NCBI GenBank assembly: GCA_002727195.1
Contig: PBWH01000034.1
Span: forward strand, 1-53,843
Source of the DNA: Gemmatimonadota bacterium
GTDB taxonomy: Bacteria > Latescibacterota > UBA2968
Direction of reading: 5' to 3'
Length of the DNA: 53,843 nt
Made by a program: the position numbers and the translations under genes
Shown: piece by piece, positions 7,333 through 15,800 of the stretch
Numbering within the stretch: position 1 is the first letter of the stretch
Layout: every line of letters starts with the position of its first letter
Notes under the pieces: model-generated
Told to the model about the DNA's origin: nothing
The model's database searches: none
What the model saw: the letters and a program-made list of their open reading frames with translations, nothing else

Positions 7333-8127
7333 TCATTTCTGCCGGTCCGGCACCCATGCCGTCGTTCGCCCCCCAACCTCATCAAACACAACCTTCTCAC
7401 CCTTCCTCGTCTCCACGCCCTCCGGCTTGCCCCAACGAATGTGAAACAACCATCCCTTCGGGAACCGATCAGAGTCCGCGTCGACGGAGACGGCCTTCCT
7501 GATCACGCCAACGATCGCCGACCGTAGACGCTTCACTTCATCGTAGTCGAGCGATTGCGCCTGTCGCCGGGGCGCGATGCCCGCTGCGTAAAGCACGTCA
7601 TCGGCGATCCAGTTGCCTACGCCCGCTATAAACGACTGGTCGAGAAGCAGCGCTTTGATCGGACCGCATCGACCCACAAGGCGATCGGCGAGTGCGCGGG
7701 AGGAAATCGGTTCGAGCAGTGGGTCGAAGCCGAGTTTGCTGATCGGGGGCTCGGTGAGGGGATCATCGAGGAGCCGGATGCGACCGAGGCGTCGCCGGTT
7801 GTCGTAGACGAGGCGGCCGTCACGAGTCGTCAGGTCCAGCTTGATGTATTTACCTCGAGGCGAGTCCTGGTCGATCGCCTCGAAGTGACCAGTCATCCCG
7901 AAGTGAAAGACTGGATGCGGTGGGCGGTCAAGTATCAGCCAGGCTTGTTTTCCGCGTCTATCTGTCCCGATGACTTCCCGCCCTTTGAGCTTGGTAGCGA
8001 GTGTCCGAGGGGCAACGTCGGAGATAACAATGTCATCCTGGGCGGCCCAGACGTTCTCGATCCGTTGACCAGTGAGGACACGGTCGGCGATCTTGCGGAA
8101 GGCTTCGACTTCAGGGAGTTCGGGCAT
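7333..8127 (-). CDS. mutM: Fpg/Nei-family DNA glycosylase without zinc-finger cysteines
   Basis: A 264-residue protein starting MPELPEVE, which carries the catalytic Pro2 and Glu3. Lys60, the helix-two-turn-helix segment FIAGVGNWIADDVLY (about 167-180) and the C-terminal GGRTTAW (252-258, the phosphate-binding arginine) are present. The four cysteines that normally hold zinc in the C-terminal finger are absent: the region reads HIRWGKPEG...VVFDEVGGRTT, like the zincless finger of NEIL1-type and plant Fpg enzymes. It should excise oxidised bases and nick the strand. It starts two bases after the M81 gene stop, so the two are probably co-transcribed. Confidence 0.85.
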   Translation of the reverse strand: MPELPEVEAFRKIADRVLTGQRIENVWAAQDDIVISDVAPRTLATKLKGREVIGTDRRGKQAWLILDRPPHPVFHFGMTGHFEAIDQDSPRGKYIKLDLTTRDGRLVYDNRRRLGRIRLLDDPLTEPPISKLGFDPLLEPISSRALADRLVGRCGPIKALLLDQSFIAGVGNWIADDVLYAAGIAPRRQAQSLDYDEVKRLRSAIVGVIRKAVSVDADSDRFPKGWLFHIRWGKPEGVETRKGEKVVFDEVGGRTTAWVPDRQK

Positions 8128-8129
8128 TG

Positions 8130-9626
8130 TTACTCACGGCTAAACAGGTCGGCAACAGGCTGATAATCCTTGATCTCATCCAACGGGAACATGGGTCGCT
8201 CACAGATGGTATGACCAAGGCTGTGCAGGTTCGCGCTGGTCGCCCCGGGTGCATCGACGTCGATCAGACTGGCGCACCAGTCGGCAAACATGTGGGGTTC
8301 GCAGTGCGGAGACTTGACCACGACCAGGTCGAACTGCTGCGGATCCTGGCCGTTGGCGTAGAACCACGAACGGTCGAACAGGCTGACTGGTCGTGTGCCG
8401 ACAACGAGTGTCACGTTGTCGACTTCCAGAACCGCCGTATCGCCTGAGTCCCAGTCCCACCCGAAAGACTCGCTCTTGAACCTGCCGTCGGACAGCATCC
8501 TGACACGTCCGGTCACGTTCAGGGGCTGGTATCTCTCCGTGTCGAAGGCGCCGCCCACCGAGGTCTCGATCGTGGCCCCCACGCCGGCCTCGAACGCGGC
8601 TCGAACCGCCGCTGGATCGACGACAGGGATGAGTGCTCGGCCCGGATATCCCTGCCGGACGAGCTCGCACAGGATCGCGTTGCTGTCGCCCGATGCCCCG
8701 GAGCTGGTCGCATCGGCGGCGTCCATCAAGACCACCGTACCAGTCTCGACCGTGCTGGCGATCAGGATGCTTTCCTCGAGGGAGGTCAACGGCACCTGCA
8801 TCTTCTCGTGATGGGCCCAGAACTTGTCTGCCAGCTGGAGGGCATAGGACTTCGCTGCCTCCGCATCCGCATCCATGACCACCACACTGTTCGTCCTAAG
8901 CTCGGGTACGTCCGTAAACGGATTCCCCCACATCACACCGGCCGACAGCCCGGCATCGCTGGCCTCGATCTCTTTGGACAGCTCGATACACGCGCTTACG
9001 GCACCACTCTCGGTGATCATCTCGTTGCCGCGAACGAGTGCTGGAATCTTCACCCGCGCAGTCACGGGCTGAACGCCGTCGTTCAGGATCCTAGACAGCA
9101 CGGTCGCCGCCCGCTGCCCGGTCTCGACGAAGTCGACATGCGGATACGTATGGTAGGTGACGATCGCGTCGCTGTGCTCGAACATGCGGTCCGTCAGAAT
9201 CCCGTGCAGGTCGAGTGAGATGACGATGGGAACCTGGTCGCCAAGCAGGTTCCGCGCCTCCTGAAGCAGGAACCCCTCAGGATCATTCTCATTCTCCGCC
9301 TGCATCGCTCCATGAAGCGAGAAGTAGACCCCGTCTACGTCAACGTGACCGGTCAAAGCCTCTAGAAGCGACCCGCTCAGCCGATCCCAACCTGATGCCG
9401 ACAGAACGCCCCCCGATGTGTTCGCCTTCGCTCCGAACGTCGGAACCAACTCGATCGAGTCATCCTGGTCGAACACGGTCAGCGCCCCGCTGATCTCCTG
9501 CCCCACGCCCCGGAAATACGGTAGCATCTTCGCCCCCTGTTCGATCCGGAAATCCTCATACTCGCTGGGGACTGGATTAAAGGTCGATACTTCCTGCTTG
9601 CACTCGGCGAGGATGATTTTAGGCAT
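8130..9626 (-). CDS. M81-family metallopeptidase (MlrC / microcystinase C-like)
   Basis: A 498-residue protein with the MlrC layout. It opens MPKIILAECKQEVSTFNP, followed by VYFSLHGAMQAENENDPEG, VISLDLHGILTDRM and DAIVTYHTYPHVDF, the histidine- and aspartate-rich segments expected to bind zinc. A C-terminal MlrC domain follows (VLMDAADATSSGASGDSN, ALIPVVDPAAV). Family members hydrolyse peptide or amide bonds in small unusual substrates; many occur in catabolic islands with unknown targets. It is followed after two bases by the DNA glycosylase gene. No signal peptide, so probably cytoplasmic. Confidence 0.85.
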   Translation of the reverse strand: MPKIILAECKQEVSTFNPVPSEYEDFRIEQGAKMLPYFRGVGQEISGALTVFDQDDSIELVPTFGAKANTSGGVLSASGWDRLSGSLLEALTGHVDVDGVYFSLHGAMQAENENDPEGFLLQEARNLLGDQVPIVISLDLHGILTDRMFEHSDAIVTYHTYPHVDFVETGQRAATVLSRILNDGVQPVTARVKIPALVRGNEMITESGAVSACIELSKEIEASDAGLSAGVMWGNPFTDVPELRTNSVVVMDADAEAAKSYALQLADKFWAHHEKMQVPLTSLEESILIASTVETGTVVLMDAADATSSGASGDSNAILCELVRQGYPGRALIPVVDPAAVRAAFEAGVGATIETSVGGAFDTERYQPLNVTGRVRMLSDGRFKSESFGWDWDSGDTAVLEVDNVTLVVGTRPVSLFDRSWFYANGQDPQQFDLVVVKSPHCEPHMFADWCASLIDVDAPGATSANLHSLGHTICERPMFPLDEIKDYQPVADLFSRE

Positions 9627-9726
9627 CGATGAACTCGTTGTTGGGCAATTGGAGCGTTCATGCCGGCCCGATCAGGCGGGAGAATTCGGCTTCAGAGAAG
9701 TGGGTCTCAGGCGTGATACGCCGTCC

Positions 9727-10041
9727 TTATTCCGGGACTAGCAGGCGTTCGATAGACAACCGGAATCCAAGACTGTGCAGGATCTTCTCAATCTTGTCAA
9801 GGTTTGGGTTGCCATCCTCGGACAAGGCGCGGTAGACACGACCTCTGTTCAGTTCCGTCTGCTCGGCCAGCTTTCCGAGTCCACCGAGCACTTGCGCAAC
9901 GTCACGCAGGGCCAGCAGGAATGCGTCGGAGTTCTTGTCGTTCTCATACTCCTCAAGTGCGACCGAGAGGTAGGCGTTTGTCCGCTCCGGATCGCGAAGA
10001 AATTCCTGGTGATGAGACTCAAATGGAACCGATCTGTCCAT
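9727..10041 (-). CDS. HigA-like antitoxin (addiction-module antidote family)
   Basis: A 104-residue protein with a C-terminal helix-turn-helix: AFLLALRDVAQVLGGLGKLA, then ELNRGRVYRALSEDGNPNLD and IEKILHSLGFRLSIERL, the hallmark of the addiction-module antidote family (HigA-like). Its ATG overlaps the toxin stop by one base (TGATG), the usual coupling for toxin-first modules. It should bind its own promoter and the partner toxin. The partner appears shortened, so this antitoxin may now be free-standing. Confidence 0.85.
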   Translation of the reverse strand: MDRSVPFESHHQEFLRDPERTNAYLSVALEEYENDKNSDAFLLALRDVAQVLGGLGKLAEQTELNRGRVYRALSEDGNPNLDKIEKILHSLGFRLSIERLLVPE

Positions 10042-10235
10042 CAGGTTCGCTCCATGTAGTCGGATAAATAGCGTCTGGCTCTGTCGACATCTCGGCGCTG
10101 GCTGCTATTGTTGACACCTATTAAAAGGACGAGCGTAATCTCTCCTACACGGGTGCAATAGACCCGGTAGCCAGGGCCGAAATCGAGTCGAAGTTCGATT
10201 AGCCCTCCACCCAGGTTCTTGTGATCTCCCCCCAT
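10041..10235 (-). pseudogene. HigB/RelE-family toxin, N-terminus missing
   Basis: The 64 residues match the second half of the addiction-module killer family: GGDHKNLGGGLIELRLDFG, then GPGYRVYCTRVGEITLVLLI and DVDRARRYLSDYMERT. Full-length members have about 30-40 more residues in front, including the first helices. Here an in-frame TAG lies eleven codons before the ATG, and no other frame restores the missing part. A degraded copy of repeat family 1 lies about 100 bases further upstream, so an insertion or deletion may have removed the front. The remaining piece keeps the RNase-core strands but is probably inactive. Confidence 0.65.
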
Positions 10236-10336
10236 GACGAGGACGGCGCTCCGGCGTGAGAACCTCTAAGGACGACAACCGTCCGTCTCTGTGAGAACGT
10301 GGCGCGTAACCCGTTGCCAGAACCTCACATCAGCTT

Positions 10337-10363
10337 ATATCCGTGTTCATCTTGTTCATCTAG
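10337..10363 (-). repeat. Dispersed repeat family 1, short copy e
   Basis: On the minus strand it reads GATGAACAAGATGAACACGG, like the tail of the family 1 copies. The bases after it (to about 10420) hold GC-rich inverted stretches such as GCAGGCAGGGGGGCCTGCC. It lies between the rhmD-like gene end and the toxin remnant. Confidence 0.5.
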
Positions 10364-10460
10364 CCTTGCTGGAGCGCAGCGCAGGCAGGGGGGCCTGCCG
10401 GACCGTAGCTTTCCTGGCCATAGCCTTGGCGAGGACGGCAGCGAAGGTCGGATCGTTTCT

Positions 10461-11660
10461 CTATTGACGCTTCCCGTAATCAAACGGCGACATCTGCTCG
10501 AGACTGATCTCCACCCCAAACCCGTGCCCATCCGACGGCACCATCCTTCCATCCTTCGGCGCCGCCATTCCCGGCAATCTCGCCGCCTCATCCGGCGATA
10601 CCCCAGGCGGCGTAGCCACAAAACACTCGGTCCAGGGAATAGCGGGTAACGCGTAACAGGCGTGCTGACCGTAGGGCGTATTCCCCCCGCCGTGCGGGAT
10701 GACCGAGATGTCGGCCGCTTCGGCGATCGCGCAGATCTTGGTCAAGGCGGTCAGGCCGCCGACCCAGTTGATGTCGGGCTGGAAGATGTCGACCAGGTGG
10801 CGGCTGGCGGCGTGTTGGAAGGGGACAGTCGTATACCAGTGCTCGCCGGTGGACAGGGTCTGCCAGGGCACCCGCTGACGCAGTTTGGCGTGGGCGTCCA
10901 TGTTCTCCGAGCGCAGCATCTCTTCCATCCACTTCAGCTTGTAAGGCCGCAGCTCCTCGGCCAGGCGAACGGCATACTCGATGTCGAACGCCATCCAGCA
11001 GTCTAGCATCAGCTCGACGTCGTCACCGACCAGCTCACGGGTGCGGGCAACCAGATCGACATTCCGCTTGAGGCCGTCTAGCCCGTCGGCCGGTCCACAC
11101 GGGCAGGGGAGCTTGGTGGCCTGGAAGCCCAGTTCCATATACCAGTCGGTGTCCCCGCCGGTCGAGTAGCAGAAGAGTTCGTCACGCGTCGGGCCGCCAA
11201 GCAGCTCGTAGACGGGCCGCTGCAGCAGCTTGCCCTTCAGATCCCACAGCGCGAGGTCGATGGCGCTGACCGCGTAGGCGTGCAGGCCGGTGGCGCCATA
11301 AGGGGCACCCATCCGGACCATCATGTCGTAGCACTTCTCGGTGGCCAGGCAGGACTCGCCTTCCAGAAGCGGTCCCAGGTGATCGTCGATGATCGCGGCA
11401 ACGGGACGGCCGTGGTTGGCGATCGCGAATCCCCACGTCCCGTCCTCCGCTTCGACGACACAGCCGTGGTTGCTCCACTTCGGCGTCCACGAGGGTCGGT
11501 ACTCGGCATAGCGCGGGTAACGCGTCATCGGGTTGGCCACGGGGCCGCTCTCGACCCAGGACGGTCGGCGGGCGGTCTTGTACTCGACGGAGGAGGGCCG
11601 GGCTCGGGCGCTTGTTTCGGGGAACGCTACGTCGACAGCACGGATGGATTTGATCTTCAT
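10461..11660 (-). CDS. rhmD: L-rhamnonate dehydratase-like enzyme (enolase superfamily)
   Basis: A 399-residue protein of mandelate-racemase type. It parallels E. coli RhmD along its length: CVVEAEDGTWGFAI, a DLALWDLKGKLL barrel start, Asp220 in LMLDCWM, Glu246 in WMEEM, Glu273 in STGEHW (metal ligands), and His323 in VIPHGGG (base). All are shifted only 6-7 positions from the RhmD residues I recall (226, 252, 280, 329). RhmD removes water from L-rhamnonate to give 2-keto-3-deoxy-L-rhamnonate, the second committed step of non-phosphorylated rhamnose breakdown. Alone in its transcription unit and flanked by repeats. L-lyxonate or L-mannonate are alternative substrates. Confidence 0.8.
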   Translation of the reverse strand: MKIKSIRAVDVAFPETSARARPSSVEYKTARRPSWVESGPVANPMTRYPRYAEYRPSWTPKWSNHGCVVEAEDGTWGFAIANHGRPVAAIIDDHLGPLLEGESCLATEKCYDMMVRMGAPYGATGLHAYAVSAIDLALWDLKGKLLQRPVYELLGGPTRDELFCYSTGGDTDWYMELGFQATKLPCPCGPADGLDGLKRNVDLVARTRELVGDDVELMLDCWMAFDIEYAVRLAEELRPYKLKWMEEMLRSENMDAHAKLRQRVPWQTLSTGEHWYTTVPFQHAASRHLVDIFQPDINWVGGLTALTKICAIAEAADISVIPHGGGNTPYGQHACYALPAIPWTECFVATPPGVSPDEAARLPGMAAPKDGRMVPSDGHGFGVEISLEQMSPFDYGKRQ

Positions 11661-11705
11661 GGTCGTCTTTCTAGGTATGGTTCATTGTGCGGTTGGAAAG
11701 AAGAA

Positions 11706-11931
11706 GGGAACCACCCGCTTCGCTAAATGGACACAGATTAACACAGATGGAAACAAGGGGCACGGGCGGCGTGCCACGCTCCACGATCTCGGCGATACGG
11801 ATGCTCGGGGGCCGCGGAGTACTGACCATCCGTATCTCTGCGGCCTTGGCGCGTACCTGTGAGCCCCTAACCTTGGATTTCATCCGTGTTCATCGGTGTT
11901 CATCGAGCCGAGCGAAGCGAGGCGGGTGGTT
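11706..11931. repeat. Inverted pair of repeat family 1 (copies b and c) around a palindromic core
   Basis: Copy b (11706-11752) reads GGGAACCACCCGCTTCGCT then ACACAGATTAACACAGATGG. Copy c (11882-11931) is the same motif on the other strand. The ~130 bases between them contain further inverted words, for example ATACGGATG near 11798 against CATCCGTAT near 11826. The arrangement resembles a miniature inverted-repeat element filling the gap between rhmD and the oxygenase gene. No coding region is seen. Confidence 0.6.
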
Positions 11932-11941
11932 GTTTATGTCT

Positions 11942-12736
11942 TTACCTCCCAGGATGCAGAACAGGCTCCTTCCGTCCATCCGCTGCCACTTCCGTGTAGA
12001 ACATCCGCTGAGAGGGCGTCATCTGATCGAGTGCTTCCTTCGTCGGCCAGAAGTGACGCCACTTCATCCCGGCGTGGTTGTATTTGTAGAACAGGTTCAC
12101 GCGATCGTCGTCCGAGTGCCAGGGGAGGGCGCCGTGGGCGAGCGCCTCGGTGAAAATGACGACGGATCCTACTTTGCAAGGCACGGAGCGAAGAACCGAG
12201 GCGTCGTATGTGCCGTCGCTGAAGTCGGTGAGGTCGTGCGGGGTAGGGAACTGGTTGTTGTGGCTGCCGGGGATACAGACGAACCCACCCTCTTCCTCGG
12301 TGACGTCGGTGAGGTTGAAGGAGACGACGGTGTGGCCGGCGAAGATCCGCCCGTTCTTTGACGTATACGTGAAGTTTGGGTCGATCTCGTCCCTTGCGCC
12401 GCCGTGCAGGTGCAGGCCTTCGTACCCCTTCTTGCGGATGCGCGCGTAGGCGACCTCGAGACGCAGGCGCGGGCTGATGATTTCGGTGAGGATGTCGACG
12501 ACGGGAGCCAAGTCGATCAGGTCCGTAAAGAGCGGCCCGATGCTGGTCAGGTCACCGATGCTGTCTTCACCGTCGGAAATCGCGGTGCACCGTACTCCTG
12601 TGGGGAGATCGTCCTCGGGGGTGTCGCGCACGGTGTGCAGGGCGTCGGTCAGGAGTTTGCATTGGTCGGATGTAAGGATGTCGTCGAGGACAAGATATCC
12701 AGAGACATCAAAGAGGTATTTCTGTCTGTCCGTCAT
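11942..12736 (-). CDS. Phytanoyl-CoA dioxygenase (PhyH)-family oxygenase
   Basis: A 264-residue protein; ATG at 12736 has GAAGGAAG just upstream. It begins YLFDVSGYLVLDDILTSDQC, the usual PhyH opening. Later it has VVSFNLTDVTEEEGGFVCIP with GSHNNQFP, and SVVIFTEALAHGALPW, which carries the distal metal-binding His, plus DRVNLFYKY with an arginine placed to bind 2-oxoglutarate. The proximal HxD motif is replaced by LHLHGG, as in a subgroup I recall from uncultured marine lineages. It would be a cytoplasmic Fe(II)/2-oxoglutarate oxygenase of unknown substrate, or a non-canonical relative. Divergent from the AddB-like gene. Confidence 0.75.
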   Translation of the reverse strand: MTDRQKYLFDVSGYLVLDDILTSDQCKLLTDALHTVRDTPEDDLPTGVRCTAISDGEDSIGDLTSIGPLFTDLIDLAPVVDILTEIISPRLRLEVAYARIRKKGYEGLHLHGGARDEIDPNFTYTSKNGRIFAGHTVVSFNLTDVTEEEGGFVCIPGSHNNQFPTPHDLTDFSDGTYDASVLRSVPCKVGSVVIFTEALAHGALPWHSDDDRVNLFYKYNHAGMKWRHFWPTKEALDQMTPSQRMFYTEVAADGRKEPVLHPGR

Positions 12737-12797
12737 CGGTCTTCCTTCGGCAGGGTTCGTTAGGGAGTCCACACAATCCGGTGCACAGCATACGGGA

Positions 12798-12815
12798 TGG
12801 ACAACACAATGTCCA
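12798..12815. promoter_or_regulatory. Possible operator palindrome between divergent genes
   Basis: TGGACA-ACACAA-TGTCCA, a perfect 6-bp inverted repeat with a six-base centre, lies in the gap between the PhyH-like gene (start 12736, minus) and the AddB-like gene (start 12889, plus). Position and symmetry suit a repressor site, but it may be chance. Confidence 0.3.
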
Positions 12816-12888
12816 CTGCCCGCGATCACTTGCCAGAACGCGGGCATTCTCATTGGCAATCGGTTACTGGGCTAAGTAGATTCCCACC

Positions 12889-15800
12889 ATGCCTGACAGT
12901 TGTTTCCAGGGGGCCTCATCCTCCGACCAGAGAGTTTCGAACGCGATCAAATGGCTGCTGTCGAAAGACACATCCAGTGGCGCCCTGGTTATCGGTGCGT
13001 CTCGCACTTCAGCGGACGAACTCGTCCGCGGCGTCTCCATCTCCGGAAAGGCCATATTCGGCTGGTACCGCCTTACACTCCTCCAAGTTGCTCGGTCAAT
13101 CGCCTCGTGGGCGGTCGTCGAACCTGCTCCCAGCGTCGGCCACCTGGGACAGAAGGCGATCCTGTCCCGAGCCGTCGCCTCTCTGCGCTCTGAATCAGCC
13201 TTGGGGCGATTCGTCAAAGTCGCTGATTCACCTGGCTTTGTTCAGGCCGCCCGTGACGCGATCGAGGAGGTCGGGCTTCAGGACGTATCCGATGATCAGC
13301 TACAGAGCGGGACGCCGGATTTCGGGCTGCTGGTTTCTGCTTACCGTGCCCAGCTTCGCGAATCGGGGATGGTGGATCGGGTGGATGTCTACCGGACGGC
13401 GACCGAGGCCCTGGTGAATGACGCATTCACCCATCCGTTCCTGTCGCTGCCGACGGTGTTGCTCGATGTGCCGGTTTGGACGCGGGCTGAAATCGAACTG
13501 ATTCGTCAGCTGGCGCAGCGGTCCAGCGGCGTATGCGCGACTGTTCAGGAAGGTGATACGCGATCGGCTGAGGGTCTGTCTGCGGCGCTCGGCAGCGAAG
13601 TAACTGTAGACGAGAGTGATGAAGATCGACCGCTGTCCCGTATGCGGCGACGGCTGTTCGATACGACGTCGGCCATAGCTGATGATCCGCCTTCGCCAAG
13701 GTTACGGCGCGATGCGCGCGAGGCGCTCAAGGTCTTCTCCGAAGCGGGAGAGCATCTGGAATGTGTCGAGGTGGCGCGGCGCGTCCATCGACTGGCGAAT
13801 AACGGTGTCCCGTTCGACAAGATCGCGATTCTGCTTCATTCGCCCGAGTTGTATCGGCCGCATCTCGAGGACCCGCTCGATCGGGCGGGGATTCCGGCGT
13901 ATTTCTCGCACGGGGTGACGCGGCCGGATCCGTCGGGGCGGGCGTTTATCAGTTTGCTGCTGTGCGCGGCGGAGGGGTTGTCGGCGCGGCGGTTTGCGGA
14001 GTATCTGTCGCTCGGGCAGGTGCCGGATGCGACGGCGGAGGGGGAGCCGCCGGCGGAGGCGGATGAGGGGGATCGGTGGGTGTCGCCCGATGACGATCTG
14101 CTGGCGGATGGGGAACCGGAGGAGACGCCGCAGCTGGATCTGTTTGCGCAGATGCCTGCGGTCGAGCCGGCGGCACCGGTGGTGTCGGGGACGCTGCGGG
14201 CGCCGCGGCGGTGGGAGCGGCTGCTGGTGGAGGCGTCGGTGATCGGCGGGCTCGATCGGTGGTGGCGACGGCTGGGCGGGCTGGAGCAGGAGCTGGCGCT
14301 GAAGCTGGACGATCGGGACGATCTGGATGAGGCGACGGAGGAGCGGCTGAATCGCGAGCTCGAACACCTGAAGAGTCTGCGGGCGTATGCGCTGCCGATT
14401 TTGACGGATCTCGACCGGTTGAGGAAGCCGCGGCAGTGGGGCGTCTGGATTCAGCGGCTGACGGCGCTGGCGACCCGGTGTTTGCGTGAGCCGGCGCGTG
14501 TGCTTTCGGTGCTGTCAGAGCTGGCGCCGATGGCGTCGGTCGGGCCGGTCGGGATCGACGAGGTGTATCGGGTGCTCGCGCCGAACCTGCTGGAATTGAC
14601 GGAGCGTCCCGAGTCGGACCGGTATGGGCGCGTGTTCGTGGCCCCGATCGAAGCGGCGCGCGGGCTGGCGTTCGATGCCGTGTTTATCCCGGGGCTGGCG
14701 GAGCGACTGTTCCCGAGCAAGATCGTGCAGGACCCGATCCTGGGGGACCGGGTGCGCGAACGGCTCGATCCCGTGCTAGCGACGAACGAGGATCGCGTGC
14801 AGGAGGAGCGTCTGGCCCTGCGGATCGCGATGGGGGCGGCGCGAGACCAGGTGTTCCTGTCGTATCCGCGCGTCGACCTGGAACACGGGCGTCAACGGGT
14901 GTCGTCGTTCTACGCGCTCGAGTCGCTGCGCGCGATGACGGGAACGCTGCCGTCGATTTCGGAGCTGGACCGGGAGGCGCAGAAGGACCGGTCGACGCGT
15001 CCCGGATGGCCGGCGCCGAAGGAAGCGAATGACGCGATCGATCACTCGGAGTTCGACCTGTCGATCATCGATGCGCTGCTGGATGCGGACCCGGATGAGG
15101 CGGCGGGATCGGCGCGGTATCTGATCGAGTCGAACGACCATCTGGCGCGGTCGCTCCGGTGGCGGTATCGGCGGTATTCGAACGCGTGGACCGTCGCGGA
15201 CGGGTTGATGATCCGGAAAGAGTCGGAGCGTGAAGCGATCGAACAGCATCGGCTGAAGACGCGAGCCTATTCCCCGACGGCGCTGCAGGCGTATGCGGCG
15301 TGTCCCTACCAATTCTTTCTCAAAGCCATACAGCGACTGTCTCCGAGAGAAGAAGCGGAGGCGATCGAGCGTCTGGATCCGATGCAACGCGGTGCGTTGA
15401 TCCACGACATCCAGTATGCCGCGCTGTCGCTCCTGCGGGATCGCCGAGTGCTGCCAGTGACGGAGCTGAACCTGGGTCAGGCGTATGCCGTGCTGGAGGA
15501 GGCGGTGAACGGGGTCGCTGAAGACTTCCGCGATCGGCTGGCACCGGCGATCGACCGTGTGTGGCGAGACGCGGTCGCAGCCATCCACGCGGATCTGCGC
15601 GAGTGGCTGTATAGAATGAGCCAGGACGAAACGGGCTTCGTGCCGTGGCGGTTCGAGCTCTCCTTCGGCCTGCGCGACATGGAAAAAGCCGACCCGCATT
15701 CGACAGCCGATCCGATCGAGGTGGAATCCGGCTTCCGCCTGCGTGGCTGCATCGACCTCCTCGAACGGAACGCCAAGGGCGAACTGCGCGTGGTCGACCA

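Noticed and set aside
13702..14367. A 221-codon minus-strand frame rich in Pro and Arg
   Set aside because: A low-complexity shadow of the AddB-like gene with no domain resemblance.
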